A DNA stretch of 64,000 nucleotides from Mycobacterium sp. OTB74 (GTDB taxonomy: Bacteria; Actinomycetota; Actinomycetes; Mycobacteriales; Mycobacteriaceae): the NCBI RefSeq assembly GCF_029892685.1, contig NZ_JARXVD010000002.1, positions 248,001 through 312,000 on the forward strand, in the 5' to 3' direction. A program made the position numbers and the translations under genes. Positions 1 through 8,122 of the stretch are shown here, piece after piece (position 1 is the stretch's first letter; each line of letters starts with the position of its first letter). The notes below the pieces were generated by a model that ran no database searches, was not told where the DNA came from, and worked only from the letters and a program-made list of their open reading frames with translations.

Positions 1-735
1 GCGGCCCGCAACGTGGACAAGACCGAGGTGCTGGACGTTGCACAGCTGCTGCTGAACTCGCTGGACACCAGCAAGGTGACGCTGCCGGCCAAGGGCACCG
101 CCGCTGCTGCGTCGGCCGCTCTGGCCGAGAAGCGGGTCAAGGAAGCTCCGGCACCGGCTTCCGCGCCGGTCGCTGAAGCCGCCCCGGCCGCTACGGCTCC
201 CGCAACTCCGGCCGCACCTGTCGCCACCGCGGTCAAACCCGTGACTGGCCTGGGTATGGCCGCCAAACGCCCAGGTGCGAAGAAGGCCGCAGCGCCTGCT
301 GCTGCTCCTGCTCCGGCTGCTGAGGCACCTGCTGCCGCTGCGGCTCCGGCCAAAGGTCTGGGTCTGGCTGCCGGCGCCAAGCGTCCGGGTGCCAAGAAGG
401 CAGCAGCTCCGGCTCCGGCGGCCGAGGCTGCTTCGGCAGCAGCCCCAGCTCCCGCTGCTGAGGCTGCTCCGGCGGCTGAGGCTCCTGCGGCTCCGGCTGC
501 AGCTGCCGCACCGGTCAAGGGGCTGGGCTTGGCCGCGGGTGCACGTCGCCCGGGCGCCAAGAAGGCCGCTCCGGCTGCTGCCCCCGCAGCACCGGCACCT
601 GAGGCACCGGCTGCTGAAGCTCCGGCAGAGCCCGCCGCGCCGACCGCTCCGGCCACTGAGGCTCCTGCCGAGCCCGCGGCACCGGTTGTCGGACTGGGCC
701 TGCGACCCGGCGCCCGCCGACCCGGAAAGCGCTAA
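1..735 (+). CDS. C-terminal part of iron-sulfur-binding reductase (Rv0338c-like), cut by window start
   Basis: The reading frame is open from base 1, so only the last 244 residues are present. The first 40 or so residues (ARNVDKTEVLDVAQLLL...) look like the end of a folded domain. The rest is a low-complexity Ala/Pro tail with four copies of a basic module of the type GLGxAAGA(K/R)RPGAKK, at about 241-290, 349-400, 520-570 and 688-732. I assign it to the heterodisulfide-reductase-like Fe-S protein that precedes aspC in M. tuberculosis, from that neighbourhood and from the remembered tail style. No Fe-S motif lies inside the window, so the function rests on context. The stop is TAA at 733-735. 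The aspC start follows about 110 bp later on the same strand. Confidence 0.7.
   Translation, partial: AARNVDKTEVLDVAQLLLNSLDTSKVTLPAKGTAAAASAALAEKRVKEAPAPASAPVAEAAPAATAPATPAAPVATAVKPVTGLGMAAKRPGAKKAAAPAAAPAPAAEAPAAAAAPAKGLGLAAGAKRPGAKKAAAPAPAAEAASAAAPAPAAEAAPAAEAPAAPAAAAAPVKGLGLAAGARRPGAKKAAPAAAPAAPAPEAPAAEAPAEPAAPTAPATEAPAEPAAPVVGLGLRPGARRPGKR
241..732 (+). repeat. Degenerate basic GLG-RPGAKK modules in Ala/Pro-rich tail
   Basis: Four imperfect protein-level repeats are separated by Ala/Pro/Glu spacers of 20-50 residues. The last copy ends the protein as ARRPGKR. The underlying DNA is GC-rich, with GCTGCT/GCCGCC runs that probably vary in length between strains. Confidence 0.75.
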
Positions 736-843
736 GCAACACCGTCCAGTGGTCAGTTACGACACACATTTCCGCGGATTGTGTGTCCTAACTGGCCATT
801 GGCGTATTGAAGGCTCCAAAAAAGATTGGACGGCAATGGGAGC

Positions 844-2127
844 ATGGACATCGTGAGCACGCACCAGGTATCCGGCGACCGCACATGGCAGAGCGGCCAT
901 CATCGGCCGCCGCGGATCTTCGCTCAGTCGACCAAGCTGCAGGACGTCCTGTACGAGATCCGCGGCCCGGTACACGAGCAAGCCTCCCGACTGGAGGCCG
1001 AGGGCCACCGGATCCTCAAACTGAACATCGGCAACCCGGCACCGTTCGGCTTCGAGGCGCCCGACGTGATCATGCGCGACATGATCGCCGCGCTGCCTTA
1101 CGCCCAGGGCTACTCCGACTCCAAGGGCATCGTGTCGGCCCGCCGCGCCGTGTTCACCCGCTACGAACTGGTCGACGGATTCCCGAAGTTCGATATCGAT
1201 GACGTGTTCCTGGGAAACGGTGTCTCCGAGCTCATCACCATGACCCTGCAGGCGCTGCTGGACAACGGCGACCAGGTGCTGATCCCGGCGCCCGACTACC
1301 CGCTGTGGACGGCATCGACCGCGCTGGCCGGCGGAACGCCCGTGCACTACCTGTGCGACGAGACCCAGGGCTGGAACCCCGACATCGCCGACCTGGAATC
1401 CAAGATCACCGACCGCACCAAGGCGATCGTGGTGATCAACCCCAACAACCCGACCGGCGCGGTGTACAGCCGGGAGACCCTGGAGCAGATAGTCGAACTG
1501 GCCCGCAAGCACCAACTGCTGCTGCTGGCTGACGAGATCTACGACAAGATCCTCTATGACGATGCCGAGCACGTCTCCCTGGCGACCCTCGCGCCCGACG
1601 TGCTCTGTTTGACCTTCAACGGGCTGTCCAAGGCCTACCGGGTGGCCGGTTACCGTTCCGGCTGGCTGGTCATCACCGGGCCCAAAGAGCATGCGACCAG
1701 CTTCATCGAAGGGATCAGCCTGCTGTCGAATATGCGGTTGTGCCCGAATGTGCCTGCGCAGCATGCGATTCAGGTGGCACTCGGTGGCCATCAGAGCATC
1801 GAGGATCTGGTGCTGCCGGGCGGTCGTCTGCTCGAGCAGCGCGACATCGCGTGGAGCAAGCTGAACGAGATCCCCGGGGTGTCCTGCGTCAAGCCGGCCG
1901 GTGCGCTGTACGCGTTCCCGCGCCTGGACCCCGAGGTGCACGAGATTCGCGACGACGAGCAACTGGTGCTCGACCTGCTGCTGCAGGAGAAGATCCTGCT
2001 GACCCAAGGCACCGGATTCAATTGGCCCACACCGGATCACCTGCGGATCGTGACGCTGCCGTGGGCGCGGGATCTGTCCAAGGCCATCGAACGACTGGGC
2101 AACTTCCTGGCCAGCTATCGGCAGTAG
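844..2127 (+). CDS. aspC: Aspartate/alanine-type aminotransferase AspC (PLP-dependent, class I)
   Basis: This is a fold-type I PLP aminotransferase of 427 residues, the expected size for the mycobacterial AspC/AlaA group that moves amino groups between glutamate and oxaloacetate or pyruvate in the cytosol. NPNNPTG (about residues 199-205) binds the cofactor. The PLP lysine is in NGLSKAYR (K263). The C-terminal HLRIVTLPW (around R401) supplies the substrate carboxylate-binding arginine. I start at ATG 844; a GTG at 853 and a TTG at 826 are in frame and also possible. The gene follows the Fe-S reductase tail on the same strand, the same pairing as Rv0338c-Rv0337c. I cannot tell the aspartate from the alanine preference. 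Confidence 0.88.
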   Translation: MDIVSTHQVSGDRTWQSGHHRPPRIFAQSTKLQDVLYEIRGPVHEQASRLEAEGHRILKLNIGNPAPFGFEAPDVIMRDMIAALPYAQGYSDSKGIVSARRAVFTRYELVDGFPKFDIDDVFLGNGVSELITMTLQALLDNGDQVLIPAPDYPLWTASTALAGGTPVHYLCDETQGWNPDIADLESKITDRTKAIVVINPNNPTGAVYSRETLEQIVELARKHQLLLLADEIYDKILYDDAEHVSLATLAPDVLCLTFNGLSKAYRVAGYRSGWLVITGPKEHATSFIEGISLLSNMRLCPNVPAQHAIQVALGGHQSIEDLVLPGGRLLEQRDIAWSKLNEIPGVSCVKPAGALYAFPRLDPEVHEIRDDEQLVLDLLLQEKILLTQGTGFNWPTPDHLRIVTLPWARDLSKAIERLGNFLASYRQ

Positions 2128-2416
2128 GGCGGCTGGGCGTGCGCATCCGCTCCACGTCTGGCAGGTCTGTCACATCGACCACTCCAGTCACCGGCAACCA
2201 CGGCACATGGTTTTGCCCGCCTCTTTGCATCAACTTCGGTGCGCCTGGCCTGTACGTGGATTTGTCGCATAGACGCGGGCACAACGACGTTCGTTTACGT
2301 TCAGGTGCCGAAGTGGCCGCTGTGACACGTCAGGACGATGCACCGCGCCGGCCCCACAGCGAGACACCGCCACAGCCCGAACAGACCCACAGGCTGACCC
2401 CCTACGCTGATTCGCC

Positions 2417-3694
2417 GTGGCGCACTCGCACTCGCACTCCCATAGCACCGGCCCCGCACCGCTGGGCCCAATCGCGGCGAAGATCGTCGTCGGCGCACTC
2501 GCGGTCATAGGTCTGGCCACACTGATCGGCGCGGTGCTTCTCTGGCCGCACGGCAAGGCCGTCGATATTCCACTGCCGTTCCAGAATGCCAACGGCGGCG
2601 CGGTCACCACTGAGGCCGGGCATGTCGTCTCGACCGAGATGGCCAACTGCGGCGGACCGTCAGTAGGCGCGGTACTGACGTCGGCACCGGTCGAGGCCCC
2701 ACCCGGTGCCGGCAGCTGCGTACATTCGCTGATCGGCATCGACTCCGGACCGAACGCCGGCGCCAACACGCTCCTGGAATTCAGCACTGGCCCTGGCCAG
2801 CCGCACCTGGCCGTCGGCGATCACATCAGGATCACGCGGCAGGTCGACAATTCCGGCACCACCACGTACGCCTTCTTCGACTTCGAGCGCACCTGGCCGC
2901 TGATCACCTTGGCAGCGATTTTCGCCGTCGTCGTCGTCGCGGTGGCCCGCTGGCGTGGGCTGCGGGCGCTGGTCGGCATCGCCGTGGCGTTCGTGGTGCT
3001 GACGGTGTTCCTGCTGCCCGCTCTGCGCGACGGCGGTGCCGCGATCCCCGTCTCGCTGGTGGCGTCGTCGGCAATTCTGTATGCCGTGATCTACCTGGCG
3101 CACGGGGTCAGTCTGCGCACCAGCGCGGCGCTGCTCGGCACCCTCAGCTCGCTGCTGCTCGCCGCGTTCCTGTCCTGTGGCGCAATCGAATTAGCTCACC
3201 TCACCGGTCTGTCCGAGGACCAGAACAACGACATCGCGGCCTACATGGGGTCGGTGTCGATCACCGGACTACTGCTGGCCGGGTTCATCATCGGCTCGCT
3301 CGGCGTGCTCAACGACGTGACCGTCACCCAAGCGTCGACGGCTTTCGAACTGGCCGAACACGGCGCCTCGCGGCGGGCCATCTTCACCGGTGCCATGCGG
3401 GTCGGGCGTGACCACATCGCCAGCACCGTCTACACCCTGGTGCTGGCGTACGCCGGTAGCGCACTGCCGCTGCTGTTGCTGTTCAGCGTCGCCAACCGGT
3501 CCCTGGGCGACGTACTGACCAGTGAGAACGTGGCCATCGAAATCGCTCGATCAGCGGTCGGCGGTATTGCCCTGGCGTTGTCGGTTCCGCTGACCACCGC
3601 GATCGCCGCGGTGCTGGCGACCCCCGCCGCTTCCCCGGTCCCGGCTACCGATTCTCCAGCAGCCCAAGCAGATACGCGCCGTAGCCGGACTTGA
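2417..3694 (+). CDS. YibE/F-family integral membrane protein
   Basis: The 425-residue protein has a short His/Ser start (alternating H at residues 3-9), one membrane helix near residues 20-42, an extracytoplasmic stretch to about residue 150, then roughly seven hydrophobic helices. The multi-helix half matches the YibE/F family, whose transport role is not firmly established. The start is GTG 2417, and the His-rich N-terminus could bind metal. It converges on rmlA, and the last 50 bases of the two coding regions overlap (3645-3694). The final 20 or so residues (Pro/Ala/Arg-rich) are therefore dictated by antisense of the rmlA C-terminus. I saw no clear terminator between them. Confidence 0.7.
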   Translation: MAHSHSHSHSTGPAPLGPIAAKIVVGALAVIGLATLIGAVLLWPHGKAVDIPLPFQNANGGAVTTEAGHVVSTEMANCGGPSVGAVLTSAPVEAPPGAGSCVHSLIGIDSGPNAGANTLLEFSTGPGQPHLAVGDHIRITRQVDNSGTTTYAFFDFERTWPLITLAAIFAVVVVAVARWRGLRALVGIAVAFVVLTVFLLPALRDGGAAIPVSLVASSAILYAVIYLAHGVSLRTSAALLGTLSSLLLAAFLSCGAIELAHLTGLSEDQNNDIAAYMGSVSITGLLLAGFIIGSLGVLNDVTVTQASTAFELAEHGASRRAIFTGAMRVGRDHIASTVYTLVLAYAGSALPLLLLFSVANRSLGDVLTSENVAIEIARSAVGGIALALSVPLTTAIAAVLATPAASPVPATDSPAAQADTRRSRT

Positions 3695-4511
3695 GCAGCG
3701 CATGGCCGCGGTCGGCCAATTGCTCGTCGTCGATGAGGCCGACCCGCCAAGCCACCTCTTCAGGCACCCCGATCTTCAGACCCTGCCTGCGCTCGATGGT
3801 GCGTACGAAATCGCTTGCGTCCAAGAGCGAGTCGAAGGTGCCTGTGTCCAGCCAAGCGGTGCCACGCTCCAGCATCTGGACACTGAGTCGCCCCTGCTCC
3901 AGATAGGTCTGGTTGACCTCGGTGATCTCGTATTCTCCACGCGCAGAGGGCTTCAACGATCGGGCAATCTCGATCACATCGTTGTCGTAGAAGTACAGAC
4001 CGGGTACGGCGTAGCGCGATTTCGGCTCCGCCGGCTTCTCCTCGAGCGACAGGGCCCTACCGTCCGCGGCGAACTCGATCACCCCGTAATCCGACGGGTT
4101 GGCCACCTGGTAGGCGAAAACCGCTCCGCCCGTGACGCTTTGGAAGCGCTGCAGGCTGGTACCCAAACCAGGGCCGTAGAAGATGTTGTCGCCCAACACC
4201 AATGCCACTGAGCCCGACCCGATGTGGTCGGCGCCGATGACGAATGCCTGTGCCAGTCCGTTCGGCTGCGTCTGGACGGCGTAACTGATATTGATACCCA
4301 AATTGGTTCCGTCACCAAGCAATCTGTGAAAGCTCGGCGCGTCATGTGGGGTGGTGATCAGCTGAATGTCGCGGATGCCGGCCATGATCAACGTGGTCAG
4401 CGGGTAGTAGATCATCGGCTTGTCGTACACCGGCAACAGCTGCTTGCTGGTGCCCAGCGTGATCGGGTTGAGCCTGGTTCCTGAGCCGCCGGCCAGGATG
4501 ATTCCCCGCAT
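3645..4511 (-). CDS. rmlA: Glucose-1-phosphate thymidylyltransferase RmlA
   Basis: RmlA joins dTTP and glucose-1-phosphate to give dTDP-glucose. This is the first step of dTDP-rhamnose synthesis, needed for the rhamnose linker between arabinogalactan and peptidoglycan. The nucleotide-binding signature [11 protein letters not shown] is at residues 6-16, followed by [16 protein letters not shown]. Downstream, [12 protein letters not shown] and [10 protein letters not shown] are typical. At 288 residues it equals the usual length. I chose ATG 4511 (MRGIIL), as in the M. tuberculosis protein; TTG 4520 would add three residues. Neither start has a strong ribosome-binding site. The 3' end overlaps the convergent YibE/F gene. 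Confidence 0.95.
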   Translation of the reverse strand: MRGIILAGGSGTRLNPITLGTSKQLLPVYDKPMIYYPLTTLIMAGIRDIQLITTPHDAPSFHRLLGDGTNLGINISYAVQTQPNGLAQAFVIGADHIGSGSVALVLGDNIFYGPGLGTSLQRFQSVTGGAVFAYQVANPSDYGVIEFAADGRALSLEEKPAEPKSRYAVPGLYFYDNDVIEIARSLKPSARGEYEITEVNQTYLEQGRLSVQMLERGTAWLDTGTFDSLLDASDFVRTIERRQGLKIGVPEEVAWRVGLIDDEQLADRGHALLKSGYGAYLLGLLENR

Positions 4512-4544
4512 GGCGTTCAAGGTACTTGATCAGCGCCGCCGACG

Positions 4545-5294
4545 TCAGAACGCGGAATGGTCCAGCCAGCGATGCCACACCGACTCGTCACCGATGACGT
4601 CCAGTCCCGCTGCGGCGGTGGACAACCGCCGGTTGAGAGCCAGCAGCAGACCCGTCACCGGTCCTCGCACCGCGGCGTCGCCCTTGCCGTGCGTATGCGA
4701 CCAACCCAGCCCGTCCTCGTCGTTGACCAGCATCCACTCGCCGGTCGGCCCGAGTTCGGCTTCGGCGGCGTGCAGGTGCAAGGACGCGCCCGGCACCAGC
4801 GGCGGATCCTGGCGCGAAGAAGTCAGGATGACGCGCTCGATGGTCTCGGTCACCCCGTCTGCGGCGAGCTCGGGGTCGAGCTCGAACGGAATCCCGAGCG
4901 CCAGTGCCGCGTCGGCGCGGTGCACGATCACCTCGTGCACCCGGCGGCGAATCCACCAGCCCGCCGGTTTTGTTCCGAGGAATGTCCACACCCGCGCATC
5001 TGATCCGACCCTGTCGACGGCGTCGATGACGGCCTGTGCCCCAGCATTGAGCCAGTCGATGGCGGCGTCCGGATCCTCCGGCGGCTTCCCGTCGCGCACG
5101 TCACGCGGGTCCAGCGGCTCCTGCTGTCGGTAGGCGATGATCTGCGCGGACCACCGGGTACCCCGCCCCACATGGCGGAACAATTGTTTGAAGGTCCAGC
5201 CCGGACAGGTCGGAACCTCAGTAGACGGATCGGCGTTCCGGATGAGCTCGCCGAAGGCCGCGGTTTCGCTGATCAGTGCGGTACGAAAGTCCAC
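4545..5294 (-). CDS. Maleylpyruvate isomerase family (MDMPI/DinB-like) mycothiol-dependent protein
   Basis: The 249-residue protein opens with the MDMPI_N pattern: TEVPTCPGWTFKQLFRHVGRGTRW (about residues 24-47), a Trp/His-rich four-helix-bundle signature, then HEVIVHRADAALAL near residue 120 and an SCP2-like C-terminal half. Members use mycothiol or a metal held by three histidines, but the substrate here is unknown. The GTG start at 5294 is one base after the P450 stop (5296-5298), so the two are translationally coupled. The open frame runs on upstream, but that part is antisense-like to the P450 end and is not family-like. The pairing suggests it acts on the same molecules as the P450 (inference). 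Confidence 0.75.
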   Translation of the reverse strand: MDFRTALISETAAFGELIRNADPSTEVPTCPGWTFKQLFRHVGRGTRWSAQIIAYRQQEPLDPRDVRDGKPPEDPDAAIDWLNAGAQAVIDAVDRVGSDARVWTFLGTKPAGWWIRRRVHEVIVHRADAALALGIPFELDPELAADGVTETIERVILTSSRQDPPLVPGASLHLHAAEAELGPTGEWMLVNDEDGLGWSHTHGKGDAAVRGPVTGLLLALNRRLSTAAAGLDVIGDESVWHRWLDHSAF

Positions 5295-5295
5295 C

Positions 5296-6630
5296 CTATG
5301 AACGTACCGCTGTGCGGGCTTGGCCGAGTGCGATCGGCAATGCTGCCCAGCCCCGAAGTACGCGGGTGTCGCGTCGCGTTCCGGCACCGGCCAATCGGGC
5401 CTGCGGATACCGTTCGAAGAACGTCCGAAGGCCCACCTCGCCCTCTGCTCGGGCCAGCGCCGCTCCGAGACAGAAGTGCCGACCGCCCGAAAACGACAGG
5501 TGCTTGCCAGCATTGGCCCGGGTGACGTCAAAGCGGTGTGGATCGGGGAACACCGCGGGGTCACGATTGGCGCCGGCCAGGTACGCGATCACCGGCTCGC
5601 CTGCGCGCACCGGGCGTCCAGCCAGCTCGAGGTCGAACCGAGCGATCCGACCGGTCAGTTGCACTGGCGATTCCAGCCGCAGGATCTCTTCGACCGCGTT
5701 GGGCCACAACTCGGGCCGGTCGAACAGGATGGCCAACTGATCGGGGTGCGCCAGCAGCATCCGGATGCCACTGCCCAACAGGTTCACTGTGGTCTCGAAC
5801 CCGGCGACCAGCACCAGCCCCGCGGTGGCCCGCAGTTCCTCGTCGTTGAGCCGCTCATCGCCTTCGCCACTGACGATCAGCTGGCTCATCAAGTCGTCAC
5901 CGGGGTTGGCGCGCAGCTGCCGCAGGTGATCGGACAGCCAGTCGTTGAAGCCGTTCAGACCGCTTTCCACCCGCAGGTACTGCTCCCAGGACAACCCGAT
6001 GTCCAGGCTGGGCGCGACCAGCTCACCGAATTCCAGGATGTGCGAGCGTTCGTCGTCGGGCACCCCCAGCATGCCGCCGATGACGGTGACCGGCAGCAGC
6101 GAGCAATAGCGCTTCACGATGTCGATCGGAACGTCAACCGAGCCCTTGTCCGCCTGCAGGCCGTCGATCAGCTCAGTGGCGGTCAACTGCACCCGATCTC
6201 GCAGCGCCGCGACCGCACGGGTGGTGAAGACCGAGGAGACGGCCTTGCGGTACCGCGTGTGGTCGGGCGGGTCGACGGACAGCAGCGATGGCGGCAGCAG
6301 CGGGTGCAGCCTGCCCGGCACCGCGGTCTTGCCTTGTAGCCAGGCCAGCGGCGGAGTCAGCGCACCGCCGATCTGGGTGACGGTGAAGTCATCCGAGCGC
6401 AGCAACTGGTGAATCAAGGCGTGATCGGCGGTCAGCCAGGCGACGCGACCGCGCACCAAGCGACCACGACTGCGCACTTCGTCGGCGAAGGCTGCCAGGT
6501 CGGCGCGGACCGCAGGGTCGGACATCAACCGGCCCTGCAGATCCCCGCGTCGCGCGGAATAACGCGATAGCCCGCGGATGACAGCGTGCAGCGCGAACCA
6601 ATTGAGCCGTCGTCGCATCCGGGCCTTCAT
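5296..6630 (-). CDS. Cytochrome P450, CYP140-like
   Basis: The 444-residue soluble class I P450 has all core motifs: an I-helix acid/threonine region VAGFETTVNLL, the K-helix ExxR in EEILRLESP, and the heme-binding loop FSGGRHFCLG with the thiolate Cys at residue 387. The whole sequence, from LNWFALHAVIRGLSR to the end, resembles what I remember of CYP140A1 (Rv1880c), so I place it in CYP140. The substrate is unknown. The start is ATG 6630; ATG 6618 is also in frame. It needs a ferredoxin and a reductase, and none is nearby. The MDMPI gene follows one base after its stop. Confidence 0.88.
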   Translation of the reverse strand: MKARMRRRLNWFALHAVIRGLSRYSARRGDLQGRLMSDPAVRADLAAFADEVRSRGRLVRGRVAWLTADHALIHQLLRSDDFTVTQIGGALTPPLAWLQGKTAVPGRLHPLLPPSLLSVDPPDHTRYRKAVSSVFTTRAVAALRDRVQLTATELIDGLQADKGSVDVPIDIVKRYCSLLPVTVIGGMLGVPDDERSHILEFGELVAPSLDIGLSWEQYLRVESGLNGFNDWLSDHLRQLRANPGDDLMSQLIVSGEGDERLNDEELRATAGLVLVAGFETTVNLLGSGIRMLLAHPDQLAILFDRPELWPNAVEEILRLESPVQLTGRIARFDLELAGRPVRAGEPVIAYLAGANRDPAVFPDPHRFDVTRANAGKHLSFSGGRHFCLGAALARAEGEVGLRTFFERYPQARLAGAGTRRDTRVLRGWAALPIALGQARTAVRS

Positions 6631-6684
6631 GGGCCCGAGCTTAGGAGCCCGGCAAGGGGGGTGGCTACCTACTCCGGTAGGAAA

Positions 6685-8016
6685 TCAGGCGGCGTTGAGG
6701 TTGCGGCCCAGCGCGTGCACCCGCCAGCCAGCCGTCTGCCAACGCTGCACGTCGAGGCAATTGCGACCGTCTACAACCACTTTCGCACGCACAGTGGCTG
6801 TTAGCTGCTCGGGGTCCAGGTCCAGGAATTCCTGCCACTCGGTGAGCACCAGCACCGCGTCGGCACGATCACAGGCCTCAAGTGCCGATGTGGAGTAGTT
6901 CAGCGTCGGAAAGACGCGCTGCGAGTTTTCCATGGCCTTCGGGTCATAGACGTTGACCGTGGCGCCGTTGAGCTGCAGCATGCCTGCGACGTTCAAGGCC
7001 GGAGAGTCCCGCACATCATCGGATTCGGGTTTGAAGGCCGCACCGAGCACCGCGATGTTGACGCCCAAGAGCGAACCGCCGCAGGCCTTGGTGGTCAGTT
7101 CCACCATGCGGGTACGACGGCGCATGTTGATGCTGTCCACCTCACGCAGGAAGGTCAGCGCCGGGTTGGCACCCAACTCCCCCGCCCGCGCCATGAACGC
7201 CCGGATGTCCTTGGGCAGGCAGCCTCCACCAAAACCCAAGCCCGCGTTGAGGAAGCGTCGTCCGATCCGGGAGTCGTAGCCAAGCGCATCGGCCAGCAGA
7301 GTTACGTCGGCGTCGACTGCCTCACACACTTCGGAGATGGCATTGATGAACGAAATCTTGGTTGCCAGAAAAGCATTCGCGGATACCTTGACCAGCTCGG
7401 CGGTCTGCAGGTCGGTCAGCAGGAACGGCACGCCCTCGTCCAGCAACGGAGCGTACAGCTCGCGCAGCGCAGACTCGGCGCGCTGTGAACCTTTTTGCAC
7501 GCCAAGCACAATGCGGTCCGGGTGCAAGGTGTCCTGCACCGCAAAGCCTTCCCGCAGGAACTCCGGGTTCCAGGCAACTTCGACGTCTATACCCTCGGGC
7601 GCCAGTTCGCGGGCCCGAACACCGAGTTCTGCTGCAGTGCCGACCGGAACGGTGGACTTGCCGATGATCACCGCGGACCGGCGCAGCCGCGGCACCAGGG
7701 TGTCGATAACCGAGTGCACGTGCCGTAGATCGGCGCCGTATTCGCCCTTCTTTTGCGGGGTACCCACACCGAGAAAGTGGATATCGCCGAATTCGGCGGC
7801 CTCGTCATAGTCGGTGGTGAAGCGCAGCCGCCCGCCCTCGATGTTGTCGCGCAGCATCTTTCGCAGCCCGGGCTCGTAGAACGGGATGTCACCGCCGGCC
7901 AGTTTGGCGATCTTGCCGGGGTCGATGTCGACACCGACGACGTCATGGCCCAGCTCGGCCATACCTGCGGCGTGGGTTGCTCCCAGGTAGCCGGTCCCGA
8001 ACACGGTGCATCGCAT
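6685..8016 (-). CDS. udgA: UDP-glucose 6-dehydrogenase
   Basis: The enzyme oxidises UDP-glucose twice with NAD+ to give UDP-glucuronate for cell-surface glycans. The N-terminal Rossmann motif is FGTGYLG (residues 6-12). KSTVPVGT (120-127) and NPEFLREG (150-157) are family hallmarks. The catalytic cysteine is C266 in GFGGGCLPKD. DSRIGRRFLNAG shapes the sugar pocket. At 443 residues it is full length and matches Rv0322 in size and in lying near dcd. The start is ATG 8016. About 100 bp downstream of a divergent-free gap lies the Pro-rich membrane protein on the same strand. Confidence 0.93.
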   Translation of the reverse strand: MRCTVFGTGYLGATHAAGMAELGHDVVGVDIDPGKIAKLAGGDIPFYEPGLRKMLRDNIEGGRLRFTTDYDEAAEFGDIHFLGVGTPQKKGEYGADLRHVHSVIDTLVPRLRRSAVIIGKSTVPVGTAAELGVRARELAPEGIDVEVAWNPEFLREGFAVQDTLHPDRIVLGVQKGSQRAESALRELYAPLLDEGVPFLLTDLQTAELVKVSANAFLATKISFINAISEVCEAVDADVTLLADALGYDSRIGRRFLNAGLGFGGGCLPKDIRAFMARAGELGANPALTFLREVDSINMRRRTRMVELTTKACGGSLLGVNIAVLGAAFKPESDDVRDSPALNVAGMLQLNGATVNVYDPKAMENSQRVFPTLNYSTSALEACDRADAVLVLTEWQEFLDLDPEQLTATVRAKVVVDGRNCLDVQRWQTAGWRVHALGRNLNAA

Positions 8017-8122
8017 ATGTCCTTGCTAAGCGGCCGCGATGAGCACGGTGCTACATGACACTTAGCGGCAAGCCAACGGAAGGTGACAAGGTTGTCGGCC
8101 TACCGCTGCGAACTGGGCGAGT

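Noticed and set aside
757..2040. Long minus-strand frame antisense to aspC
   Set aside because: Typical GC-rich antisense shadow, with no domain pattern and an intact aspC on the other strand.
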